This document shows positions 32,659 through 40,461 of a stretch of DNA of 64,000 bases, in pieces (within the stretch, counting starts at the first letter, position 1; each line of letters opens with the position of its first letter). The notes beneath the pieces were generated by a model. That model was not told the DNA's origin and did not search any database. It saw only the letters and a list, made by a program, of their open reading frames with translations. This stretch comes from Hymenobacter duratus (GTDB lineage Bacteria > Bacteroidota > Bacteroidia > Cytophagales > Hymenobacteraceae): contig NZ_JACWZZ010000005.1 in assembly GCF_014698995.1 (NCBI RefSeq), positions 40,597 to 104,596 of the forward strand, written 5' to 3'. Made by a program: the position numbers and the translations under genes.

Positions 32659-33405
32659 TCACTTTTTAAGAATGAATATCATCCGTGGGCTGGTTTCCTC
32701 ATTGTAGGGGGTGAGGTGGTAGTCGCCGAACACGTCTACCAGCCGCAGACCAGCCAGCAGGAAATACTCCTCAAACCGCTCCCGACTCAGGGCCCGCACC
32801 CGCTCCTCGTAATGCAGCAACGTTCCATCGGGCGCCCGAAAGTCGATTTCCTTCACGATGAAGTCGTGGTAGAGGTGGCGGTGCAGGTGAAAGTCGATGC
32901 CTCCCACCTGCTTGTGCTCGTGTGCCACCAGTTCCCGCACGGTACGCTCCGTGTTTAGAAAATCGATGACCATTTTGCCGCCCGGCCGCAGAGCGGTGGC
33001 GGCATTGCGCAGGGCCACCACGTTTTCGCTCTCGTGCAGAAAATAGCCGAAGCTGGTAAACAGGTTGAAAATGAAGTCGAACGGACCACAGGGCAGCGGC
33101 TCCCGCATGTCGTGCACCCGAAAGTGCAGATGCTCCTGCGCAGCAGCCTGCGCCGCGGCAATGCTTTCCGCCGACAGATCGACGCCGGTTACGCTGTAGC
33201 CCTGCTCGCTCAGGTAAATAGAGTGCCGGCCTTTGCCGCAGGCCAGATCCAGCAGCTGCGCCATAGGCTTGGGGTGCAGATGCCGTAGCAGCGCATCGAT
33301 AAAGGCCTGCGCCTCAGCCTGGTCCCGGTCGTGGTACAGCAGGTGATAATACGGAGAATCAAACCAAGTACTAAACCATTCCGGCTCAACGGCAGCAGGT
33401 GACAT
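32659..33405 (-). CDS. Class I SAM-dependent methyltransferase
   Basis: 248 residues from the ATG at 33405 (MSPAAVEPEWFSTWF); ATGs at 33408 and 33420 are also possible. Motif I is LLDLACGKGRHSIYLSEQGY, acidic post I is VTGVDLSAESI, and motif II/III contains FDFIFNLFTSFGYF and LRPGGKMVIDFLN. It methylates an unknown small molecule or protein. Convergent neighbours are absent; it lies 121 bp upstream of the ZIP gene on the same strand. Confidence 0.88.
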   Translation of the reverse strand: MSPAAVEPEWFSTWFDSPYYHLLYHDRDQAEAQAFIDALLRHLHPKPMAQLLDLACGKGRHSIYLSEQGYSVTGVDLSAESIAAAQAAAQEHLHFRVHDMREPLPCGPFDFIFNLFTSFGYFLHESENVVALRNAATALRPGGKMVIDFLNTERTVRELVAHEHKQVGGIDFHLHRHLYHDFIVKEIDFRAPDGTLLHYEERVRALSRERFEEYFLLAGLRLVDVFGDYHLTPYNEETSPRMIFILKK

Positions 33406-33575
33406 CATCGTGGAAGGCAAAGCGGGCCGGCAGAAAAGCCAGCCAAAAGAGCAAAATCAGGAAAACGAATATTTTGCAACAATGTTACAAAATAACTTCA
33501 ACAACAGTTGTTCCACTTGCTCCGCGCTTGGTACGCTACCAAGCTGCGGGGCAAGTGGAACAGAAAGGGAATAGC

Positions 33576-33836
33576 CTACTGAACGGTGGTTTTGGCAGCC
33601 GGATTGGGCTCAAGTGCCATTTCGCACACCGGGCATTTGCCGGGTTTGTCGCTGGCGCTGCCTTCGCAGGCCATTGGGCAGATATAGGCAGCGGCTACTA
33701 CAGGAGCCGAAGTGCTGTCAGCAGCAGCGGCCGTTGCGGCCGGAGTGCTAACTGTTGCCGTGTTGCTTTCACAGCCCGTCAGGCCAGCGGCCAGCAGCAA
33801 ACCAGCTGCTATAGAGCGCAGAAAAGAAGTACGCAT
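33576..33836 (-). CDS. Lipoprotein with heavy-metal-binding domain
   Basis: 86 residues. Signal peptide with lipobox LTGC (Cys22), an Ala/Thr linker, then a single metal-binding domain: AAYICPMACEGSASDKPGKC and CPVCEMALEP. This is the short YICPM...PGKCPxCxM domain found on CusB/CopA-type metal resistance proteins. As a free lipoprotein it could chelate copper or similar ions in the periplasm. No exporter lies beside it. Confidence 0.85.
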   Translation of the reverse strand: MRTSFLRSIAAGLLLAAGLTGCESNTATVSTPAATAAAADSTSAPVVAAAYICPMACEGSASDKPGKCPVCEMALEPNPAAKTTVQ

Positions 33837-33846
33837 GCGCTACCGA

Positions 33847-34197
33847 TTATTTCTTTTTGGCTTCGGGGTCAGCTACCGTAGCTTTTTCTTCTGCCGTCTC
33901 GTCGCTCTTGCTTTTCAGCGTTTCGTGCGCATTCGCCGATGTAGCGTGCTCAGCCGAGGGCTTTTCACGCTGGTCCAGAGTTGCATGCGAGCTGATAGGC
34001 TCTGCAATAGCACCGCCTTTGTGCTGGCTGGCAGCCGCTTCCGTGTGCTGGTCGAAGTTGTCGGAAGAGCGGGAGCCGGGCTCCACCATATCCAACGATA
34101 CTTTCTTGTCGGGGCGCCAGTCGGAAGGCTCGCTGCTGCAGGCAGACAGGGAAAGGGCGGCTACGGTTAGGGCAGAAAGCAGGAGTTGCTTGGTCAT
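33847..34197 (-). CDS. Hypothetical lipoprotein
   Basis: 116 residues with lipobox LSAC (Cys20). The mature protein is polar, probably disordered (EAAASQHKGGAIAEPISSHA) and ends in a charged Lys/Glu tail. No family recognised. It starts upstream of the heavy-metal lipoprotein with a 10-bp gap, so the two are likely one transcript. Confidence 0.65.
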   Translation of the reverse strand: MTKQLLLSALTVAALSLSACSSEPSDWRPDKKVSLDMVEPGSRSSDNFDQHTEAAASQHKGGAIAEPISSHATLDQREKPSAEHATSANAHETLKSKSDETAEEKATVADPEAKKK

Positions 34198-34255
34198 GGG
34201 AAGAAGAGAATGATGTTGAGTATATATGAACGGGGGTCGCCGAGATGGTGCCTCC

Positions 34256-34885
34256 TTATTTAGTGTCCGCCGGCGCATCAAGAGCAGGCAGCAGGTTTTT
34301 GCGCCGCAACAACGATTCGAACAGCTTCTGGTCGTTGGGCGAATTGAAGATCTTAAACGGAATGTGCAGGAACATGGGCGTCTCGAAGGTGCGGGCTACC
34401 CAGGCACGCCACCCCGTAATTTCGGCAGGCACTTCCTGGGTGCGGAACCACAGCACATAACCGTCGGGCTCACGCTTTACTTTCCCAATCATGTCCCAGT
34501 TCACGCCCATACCACGGCCTTCTTTCTCGTTCTGCATCAGCCCAATCTGGCGCTGATCAATAACGTAGCTCATGCGCTCAAAGAGCGGCTTGGTCTGCTC
34601 TACCTGCGTCACGGCCGTAATCTGGGAAGAACGCAGCAGCACGAATAGCAGCGCCAGTACCAACCCAGCGGCTAGCCACCACCATGAGGGCCAGATGGCG
34701 GCCGGCAACACCCCTAGTACAAAGGGAATCAGGGCATACCACCATTCTTTACGCCACACGTGGGCCATGGCCACACGGGTGTACATATTGGTATCAAGCT
34801 GGTGCTTCTTGGTACGGATAGCCAGCGGCGAGCCAGCGGACTGTTGCTGCTGGCGGTAGCTGCCGCGTTGGTTGGGGAGTTGCAT
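34256..34885 (-). CDS. YcxB-like membrane protein
   Basis: 209 residues from the ATG at 34885. The N-terminus carries IRTKKHQLDTNMYTRVAM before two membrane helices (about 50-90: WWYALIPFVLGVLPAAIW and WWWLAAGLVLALLFVLL). The C-terminal domain (FERMSYVIDQRQIGLMQ, NWDMIGKVKREPDGYVLWF, FLHIPFKIFNSPND) is a PH-like YcxB domain. Function unknown. Upstream ATG codons extend into leader-like sequence. Confidence 0.72.
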   Translation of the reverse strand: MQLPNQRGSYRQQQQSAGSPLAIRTKKHQLDTNMYTRVAMAHVWRKEWWYALIPFVLGVLPAAIWPSWWWLAAGLVLALLFVLLRSSQITAVTQVEQTKPLFERMSYVIDQRQIGLMQNEKEGRGMGVNWDMIGKVKREPDGYVLWFRTQEVPAEITGWRAWVARTFETPMFLHIPFKIFNSPNDQKLFESLLRRKNLLPALDAPADTK

Positions 34886-34986
34886 TTTCAGAAATAGTGA
34901 GTGCGTGAAAAGGCAAATGAGCAGCCTACTGTGGCCTCTGCAAATGAACATTCACTCAAGTGTTCATCTACCCATTCGCGCAGAAT

Positions 34987-35847
34987 TTAAAACGCTTTCA
35001 GGCTCAAATCGAGGCTTTTGGTGGAATGAGTCAGGGCCCCAACCGAAATGAAATCGACGCCGGTAGCCGCTACTTCCGCAATGATATGCTCTGTGATACC
35101 GCCGCTGGCTTCAGTGGAAAAGCGCCCAGCTATCAGCTGCACCGCTTCCCGAAGCTGAGCCGGTGGCATGTTGTCGAGCATAATCCGGTCGATGCCGCCG
35201 GTATCCAAGGCTTGCTGCACCTCGGCCAGTGTGCGGGTCTCTATTTCGATGGGGAGCTTGCGGCCAGTGCGGGCCAGGTACGCCTGCGTGGCTTCAATAG
35301 CCTGCCGGATACCTCCCGCGTAATCCACGTGGTTGTCCTTGAGGATAATCATGTCGAAGAGGCCGTAGCGGTGGTTTACGCCGCCGCCAATCAGCACCGC
35401 CCATTTCTCACAGATCCGAAAATTAGGCGTGGTCTTGCGGGTATCGAGCAGGCGGGCCTTGGTGCCAGCCAGCAGGCTGTTGAGGTGAGCCGTATGCGTG
35501 GCAATGCCACTCATGCGCTGCATGCAGTTGAGTACCAGCCGCTCCGCCGTCAAAATGCTTTGGGCGCGGCCCTCCACCGTCAGCACCACGTCGCCGTGCT
35601 TGATACGGGCGCCGTCGGCCAGTAGCGGCTCCACCTGCAACTCCGGGTCTACTTCTTTAAAGATCAGCAGGGCCAGTTCCACGCCCGCCAGCACTCCTTC
35701 ATCCTTCACCAGCAGCCGGGCACGGTTGCAGGCGTCGGCCGGAATTGAGGCCAGGGAGGAATGGTCGCCGTCGCCGACATCCTCGCGGAGGGCAGTGCGG
35801 ATAAAATCAACTAGAGCTTCGGAAGTGAGGTAGGGGGTGTTTTGCAC
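34987..35847 (-). CDS. nadC: Nicotinate-nucleotide diphosphorylase (carboxylating)
   Basis: 286 residues. It converts quinolinate and PRPP to nicotinate mononucleotide in de novo NAD synthesis. Signatures: EDVGDGDHSSLASIP, LNCMQRMSGIATHT, LLDTRKTTPNFRICEKWAV, HRYGLFDMIILKDNHV and EIETRTLAEV, which form the quinolinate and PRPP sites. GTG at 35847 (MQNTPYLTSEAL) gives the usual length; an ATG at 35874 adds nine unusual residues (MGCFCYFCT) overlapping a TATTTTTG box, so I prefer the GTG. It is the last gene of a run with two DUF4783 genes upstream. Confidence 0.93.
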   Translation of the reverse strand: MQNTPYLTSEALVDFIRTALREDVGDGDHSSLASIPADACNRARLLVKDEGVLAGVELALLIFKEVDPELQVEPLLADGARIKHGDVVLTVEGRAQSILTAERLVLNCMQRMSGIATHTAHLNSLLAGTKARLLDTRKTTPNFRICEKWAVLIGGGVNHRYGLFDMIILKDNHVDYAGGIRQAIEATQAYLARTGRKLPIEIETRTLAEVQQALDTGGIDRIMLDNMPPAQLREAVQLIAGRFSTEASGGITEHIIAEVAATGVDFISVGALTHSTKSLDLSLKAF

Positions 35848-35939
35848 GGTGCAAAAATAGCAAAAACACCCCATTACCCGGCCATATAAAGCGGTGGGCC
35901 TTAATCTGTCCTACAAGCCTCCAGAGCCCGAAACGCAAA

Positions 35940-35971
35940 CCGCCCCTGGCACTACGTAGTGCCAGGGGCGG
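35940..35971. terminator. Perfect palindromic terminator hairpin
   Basis: CCGCCCCTGGCACTAC is followed immediately by its exact complement, a 16-bp stem with no required loop, 20 bp after the stop of the gene at 35992. Flanking T/A runs are short. Confidence 0.75.
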
Positions 35972-35991
35972 ATAAATAAAGACTGGTGCCG

Positions 35992-36408
35992 CTATTCCTT
36001 CGTAAAGTCGATGGCGTTAATCACGGGCCGGCCGCCTTCCGGCTTCATCTTCACGAACATACGGTACGCACCGCTTTTGCTCACGTACTTGCCTACAGCG
36101 TAGGGTTTGCCGTCGTTGCTGCCGCCGGAATGCACGAAATCGAAGCTGGCCGGGGCATTCTTAGCGAAAAAGTCTTTCATCACGGCTTCTGCCTGCGTGG
36201 CGCTATAGCCCTTCCGGTCACCATCGAAGCTGATTTCTACGGCGGGCCCGAAGCTTTGCGCCAGTTCCTGAGACGAGCCACTCCGGATAGCATTGCGGAT
36301 GGGAGCAAACGTGTCGTTCTGCGCCTGCGTGACACCCACAAGCAGAGTCAGCCAGAACAGGGTCAGAGACGCGAAGAGTAAAGTAGGTTTCATCAGGTTC
36401 TTGAACAT
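35992..36408 (-). CDS. DUF4783 exported protein (copy 1)
   Basis: 138 residues; a second in-frame ATG at 36393 is possible. Signal peptide ending VTQAQN, then a small NTF2-like domain: IRNAIRSGSSQELAQSF, EISFDGDRKGYSATQAEAVM, KDFFAKNAPASFDFVH and YRMFVKMKPEGGRPVINAI. DUF4783 proteins of Bacteroidota are periplasmic with no known activity. It is a close paralogue of the gene at 36659. Confidence 0.85.
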   Translation of the reverse strand: MFKNLMKPTLLFASLTLFWLTLLVGVTQAQNDTFAPIRNAIRSGSSQELAQSFGPAVEISFDGDRKGYSATQAEAVMKDFFAKNAPASFDFVHSGGSNDGKPYAVGKYVSKSGAYRMFVKMKPEGGRPVINAIDFTKE

Positions 36409-36606
36409 GTATAGCCCTATATACGAGAACTATGCCAAACTGGAACTACCCGATTACGACTAGCGGCAATAAAGCCCCCAGCGGCTTCGGAAGGCGGTTT
36501 TAGCGACTATTTGCAACTAGCCAAATAAGGATGGCACCTAATGCAGCGGTGAATTTGAATTTGAGCAACCAGTTCCTAAATAACGAAGATTTAACAGGCA
36601 TAAGAA

Positions 36607-36631
36607 AGGCTCCCACTTTCACGGGAGCCTG
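36607..36631 (-). terminator. Terminator of the upstream DUF4783 gene
   Basis: AGGCTCCC/GGGAGCCT hairpin with an 8-base loop; on the minus strand it is followed by TTCTTAT. It lies 28 bp after the stop at 36659, so the two DUF4783 genes are separate transcripts. Confidence 0.7.
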
Positions 36632-36658
36632 TTTATTTCATTACATCAGTAGCGGTAG

Positions 36659-37057
36659 CTACTCTTTAGTGAAGTCCATGGTATCGATGCGCAGGGCACC
36701 ATTCGTGTTTTTCATTTTGATAAACACCCGATAAGAGCCGGACTTGCCATTGTATTTGCCAATTGCATACGGAATACCGCCCTGGCTGGCTCCCTGATGC
36801 ACTATTTCGAACGTAGAAGGCGCGGTTTTGGCGAAGAAGTCCTTCATCACAAACTCCGCCTGCGTGGAGCTATAGTTCTGCCGGTCGCCATCGAAACTGA
36901 TGCCAACTGTGGCACCAAAATACTGAGACAATTCACGGGAAGAAGCGTTACGCAGAGCCCCGCGTACAGCTCCAAACGCCTCGCCCTGCGCCTGCACCAT
37001 CACCGAGGACAGCAACAGCCACACGAGCAGAAAGGCTGGGAAGAAGATACGTTTCAT
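36659..37057 (-). CDS. DUF4783 exported protein (copy 2)
   Basis: 132 residues. Signal peptide (FFPAFLLVWLLLSSVMVQAQ), then the same domain as copy 1: VRGALRNASSRELSQYF, GISFDGDRQNYSSTQAEFVM, KDFFAKTAPSTFEIVHQGAS and a shared C-terminus DTMDFTKE (copy 1 has NAIDFTKE). Tandem duplication with moderate divergence. Upstream bases 37058-37202 are shared with the divergent gpmI promoter. Confidence 0.85.
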   Translation of the reverse strand: MKRIFFPAFLLVWLLLSSVMVQAQGEAFGAVRGALRNASSRELSQYFGATVGISFDGDRQNYSSTQAEFVMKDFFAKTAPSTFEIVHQGASQGGIPYAIGKYNGKSGSYRVFIKMKNTNGALRIDTMDFTKE

Positions 37058-37202
37058 CTTAGAGTAGAGAATTCACCATCCAGTGCGCGAAAATTATGCC
37101 AAGCTGCCGTTACGAAGGCTCCAGGCGTGAGGTTATTTTTGCCGTGGGAGCCAAGATAAGAAAATGTGGTCGGTCCGGTGCAGGCCGCCTATCTTTGTGC
37201 CT

Positions 37203-38750
37203 ATGAACAAACAGGTATTGTTGGTGATTCTGGACGGCTGGGGACTGGCGCAGAACAAAGAGGTTTCGGCCATCGACAAGGCCCACACGCCCTTCGTTGA
37301 TTCTTTGTTTGAGCGGTTTCCGCACAGCAAGCTGCAAGCTTCCGGCGAAGCAGTAGGCTTACCTGACGGGCAGATGGGCAACTCCGAGGTGGGCCACATG
37401 AACATTGGGGCCGGCCGCGTGGTGTACCAGGATCTGGTGCGCATCAACAAAGCCATTCGGGAGCGGAAGCTGGCGGCCATGCCCGCCCTGGAAAAAGCCT
37501 TCGAATACGCCCGCGCTAACAACAAGCCGGTACACCTAATGGGCCTGCTCTCCGATGGCGGTGTGCATTCCCACCTCGACCACCTGAAGGCGCTCTGCAC
37601 GCTGGCTCATGACGCCGATGTGCACAATGTGTTCATTCACGCCTTCACCGACGGCCGCGACACCGACCCCAAAGGCGGCGTCAGCTACGTCAATGACCTA
37701 GAGCAGCATCTGCAGCGCGGGGCCAGCGGCAAAATTGCGTCTATTGTGGGGCGCTACTATGCCATGGACCGCGACAACCGCTGGGAGCGGGTGAAAGTGG
37801 CGTATGACCTGCTGGTGAATGGCAAAGGCACTGCTTCGCAAAACCTGATTCAGAGCATGCTCGACTCCTATAAGGAGGGCGTGACCGATGAATTTCTGAA
37901 GCCGATTGTGAAAGTAGCCGCCGACGGGCAGCCACTGGCCACCATTCAGGAGGGCGACGTGGTGCTGTGCTTCAACTTCCGCACCGACCGGGGCCGCGAA
38001 ATCACGCAGGCCCTGACGCAACAGGATTTTCATGCCTTTGAGATGCACCGGCTGAACCTGCACTATCTCACCATGACCAACTACGACGCCACATTTACGG
38101 GCGTCACCCCGATTTTCGAGAAAGATAACCTCGAAAATACTTTGGGCGCGGTGCTGGAGGCCAATCATAAGAAGCAGATCCGGATTGCGGAAACGGAGAA
38201 GTACCCGCACGTAACGTTCTTCTTTTCGGGAGGCCGCGAGAAGGAGTTTGAAGGGGAAACCCGCATCATGCGCAACTCGCCCAAAGTAGCTACTTACGAC
38301 CTGCAGCCGGAAATGAGTGCCTTTGAGCTGCGTGACGCGCTGGTGCCGGAACTGCAGGCTAAATCAGCGGATTTTGTGGTGCTGAATTTCGCTAACACCG
38401 ACATGGTGGGCCACACAGGGGTGTTTGAAGCGGCCGTGAAGGCTGCAGAAGCGGTAGACCAGTGCGCCAAAGACGTAGTAGAAGCGGCACTAGCTGCCGA
38501 CTATGCCTGCATCGTTATTGCCGACCACGGCAACGCCGAGTTTATGGTGAATGCCGATGGCTCACCCAACACGGCCCACACCACCAATCTGGTACCCTGC
38601 ATTCTGGCCGACAACAACTACCACGGCACCCTCGCGGATGGCAAGCTCGGCGACATTGCGCCTACCGTGCTGGCGCTGATGGGCCTGCCGCAACCCGCCG
38701 ACATGACGGGCCAGAGCCTGCTCCAACCTGACGCCACTCCCGGTGCCTAA
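37203..38750 (+). CDS. gpmI: 2,3-bisphosphoglycerate-independent phosphoglycerate mutase
   Basis: 515 residues. It interconverts 3- and 2-phosphoglycerate in glycolysis using two Mn ions. The phosphoserine nucleophile is Ser61 in GQMGNSEVGHMNIGAGR; metal ligands include Asp11 (LDGWG), and the C-terminal ADHGNAE and TAHTTNLVP blocks. Length matches the family. The ATG at 37203 (MNKQVLLVIL) is the family start; an in-frame ATG 39 bases upstream is unlikely. Confidence 0.97.
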   Translation: MNKQVLLVILDGWGLAQNKEVSAIDKAHTPFVDSLFERFPHSKLQASGEAVGLPDGQMGNSEVGHMNIGAGRVVYQDLVRINKAIRERKLAAMPALEKAFEYARANNKPVHLMGLLSDGGVHSHLDHLKALCTLAHDADVHNVFIHAFTDGRDTDPKGGVSYVNDLEQHLQRGASGKIASIVGRYYAMDRDNRWERVKVAYDLLVNGKGTASQNLIQSMLDSYKEGVTDEFLKPIVKVAADGQPLATIQEGDVVLCFNFRTDRGREITQALTQQDFHAFEMHRLNLHYLTMTNYDATFTGVTPIFEKDNLENTLGAVLEANHKKQIRIAETEKYPHVTFFFSGGREKEFEGETRIMRNSPKVATYDLQPEMSAFELRDALVPELQAKSADFVVLNFANTDMVGHTGVFEAAVKAAEAVDQCAKDVVEAALAADYACIVIADHGNAEFMVNADGSPNTAHTTNLVPCILADNNYHGTLADGKLGDIAPTVLALMGLPQPADMTGQSLLQPDATPGA

Positions 38751-39339
38751 CCGCGGCTGGGCCATGGCGGCGCTACTGTTGCTTGCGGCCTGCGGGCCGG
38801 AAGAGGCCACCGTGCGCCCCAACCCAGCCAACCGCAAGCCCGACTACTTTGACGTGAAAGTCTTGCTGGATGGGCAGGTAGCACGCCTCAATCAGCAACA
38901 GCCAGTGGTGGAAAAACGCGTGCAGCTGCGCAACGGCAACACCGAAACCACCCGGGTCACGAAAACCGATTGGAGTAAGGAGTTGCAGGTTTTCTATCAG
39001 GCTGACATCAACAAGCCGGCCCTTCGGGGTGCGTACTCCAAATCTGTTTCAGCCTCGTACAATACCCCTGACGGTGTCAGCACTTACAAGCTGAAGCCAA
39101 GTACGGAAGCGCCCGTGGCGCTGCTGGTGATTGGTAATGCTGCCGCCACAGCCACCGCTAGCCCCACGCAGGAGCTAGCCGCTGTTATTCGGCAGGACAA
39201 TCCATTATTCTATAGCCAGAAGCGCCTGCGCCTGAGCATAATTAATGACCAGCTGGCAGAATACAGTGTGCAGGGCGTGCAAAAGCTCGTGCTCTTCGAC
39301 ACAGTACGTTACTCAGTACGAGTGAAGGTAGTGCGCTAG
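38743..39339 (+). CDS. Hypothetical lipoprotein
   Basis: 198 residues starting with GTG at 38743, which overlaps the gpmI stop codon. This start gives a proper lipoprotein signal (MPNRGWAMAALLLLAAC, Cys17) with a positive charge; an ATG at 38764 would lack it. The mature part is one domain (DYFDVKVLLDGQVARLNQQQ, QVFYQADINKPALRGAYS, YSQKRLRLSIINDQLAEYSV) with no family I recognise. Overlap with gpmI suggests translational coupling. Confidence 0.75.
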   Translation: MPNRGWAMAALLLLAACGPEEATVRPNPANRKPDYFDVKVLLDGQVARLNQQQPVVEKRVQLRNGNTETTRVTKTDWSKELQVFYQADINKPALRGAYSKSVSASYNTPDGVSTYKLKPSTEAPVALLVIGNAAATATASPTQELAAVIRQDNPLFYSQKRLRLSIINDQLAEYSVQGVQKLVLFDTVRYSVRVKVVR

Positions 39340-39348
39340 CTGCAGCGC

Positions 39349-39939
39349 TTAGTCCCAGTAAGGCTGCACACGAGCTACGCTGGGCTGGCCAGCTGTAAAG
39401 GTCGCCGACACGTTGTTCGCGCGTTCTGTGTCCCGGATGCGAAGCTGGTTGCAAGGGCCACCGTTCTGCCTCGTCGACTCGGTGAGCGTAGCCCGCAGCC
39501 GCTGCCCGTAGCTCGGCCGGAAATTGGTGATAACCGCCTGGCGCAGCAGGTCCTTCTCAAATGTGCGGTAAAACTCAAACTGGTTGCCTTGGTGACGCAG
39601 CGTAAGGATGGTATCCATCTGGCCGGCCACGTGCAGGTTAGCAAAGGGCTTGCGGGAACTGACTTTGGCGCCGGCGCGCAGCAGTTCCTCCACCGTCGGC
39701 TCGGCCCCAAAAGGCTGCCCGGCCAATGTATCATTGGTGAGAGTGCAGACGGCTTTAGGAGCCGAAGGCTGCCTGCGTACAACCGGCTTTACCTGCTGCC
39801 GCTGCACTGGCTTTGGGTCTGAAGCGTCTACTGCTATACGGCTGGTGTCCTCCGTGCCACAGCCCAGCAGGCCCAGTACACTGTAGAGCAGCGCGGCGGG
39901 CAGGGCTTTGGAAGCAGATAAGAACAGAACAGAAAGCAT
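39349..39939 (-). CDS. Hypothetical lipoprotein or exported protein
   Basis: 196 residues. The hydrophobic start (SKALPAALLYSVLGLLGC, Cys27) gives a possible lipobox. The mature part has a Pro/Lys-rich linker and a domain with LTNDTLAGQPFGAEPTVEEL, GQMDTILTLRHQGNQFEFYR and FTAGQPSVARVQPYWD. No family recognised. It is convergent with the preceding lipoprotein, with the stops 10 bp apart. Confidence 0.65.
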   Translation of the reverse strand: MLSVLFLSASKALPAALLYSVLGLLGCGTEDTSRIAVDASDPKPVQRQQVKPVVRRQPSAPKAVCTLTNDTLAGQPFGAEPTVEELLRAGAKVSSRKPFANLHVAGQMDTILTLRHQGNQFEFYRTFEKDLLRQAVITNFRPSYGQRLRATLTESTRQNGGPCNQLRIRDTERANNVSATFTAGQPSVARVQPYWD

Positions 39940-40031
39940 GAAGGCAACAGCGAAACTTTTGCCTTCATACGTAAAAGCGCCAGCGGCGGCCCGTCTAACC
40001 CCCAACTATTCTGCGTAATGCCGGTGCGGGC

Positions 40032-40457
40032 CTACTCCGCTCCCATCAGAGTAGCCACTACCCACCGCCGCCCGCCCTGGTTGCGGTGCTCCCCCAGATA
40101 GATGCCCTGCCAGGTGCCCAGTGCCAGTTCTCCATTGGTTATCGGAATGCTTACGGCATGGCCCATCATGGCGGCCTTCAAGTGAGCAGGCATATCATCG
40201 GGGCCTTCCTGCGTGTGGCGGAAATACGGCGCGTTTTCAGGCACCGTATGGTTGAAATACGCCTCGAAATCTTGGCGCACCGTAGGGTCGGCGTTTTCGT
40301 TGATGGTAAGGCTGGCGGAGGTATGCTGAATGAAAAAGTGCGCCGTGCCCACCCGCAGCCGCTCCAGTTCAGGCAGTTCCGCCACCAGCAGATCGGTGAT
40401 GAGGTGAAAGCCGCGGCGTACCGCCGGGAGGCGCAGCCTTTTCTGGATATACACCAT
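40032..40457 (-). CDS. YjbQ-family (UPF0047) protein
   Basis: 141 residues. The family motif is AHFFIQHTSASLTINENADP with a downstream HTVPENAPYFRH, APAHLK-like helix and the C-terminal GTWQGIYLGEHRNQGGRR. Members show weak thiamine-phosphate-synthase-like activity; the physiological substrate is uncertain. The beta-helix lipoprotein gene ends 4 bp upstream, so they are probably co-transcribed. Confidence 0.9.
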   Translation of the reverse strand: MVYIQKRLRLPAVRRGFHLITDLLVAELPELERLRVGTAHFFIQHTSASLTINENADPTVRQDFEAYFNHTVPENAPYFRHTQEGPDDMPAHLKAAMMGHAVSIPITNGELALGTWQGIYLGEHRNQGGRRWVVATLMGAE

Positions 40458-40461
40458 CAGC

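Noticed and set aside
36531..36734. Small plus-strand frame between the DUF4783 genes
   Set aside because: It overlaps a terminator and the 3' end of the DUF4783 gene on the other strand, with no recognisable protein features.
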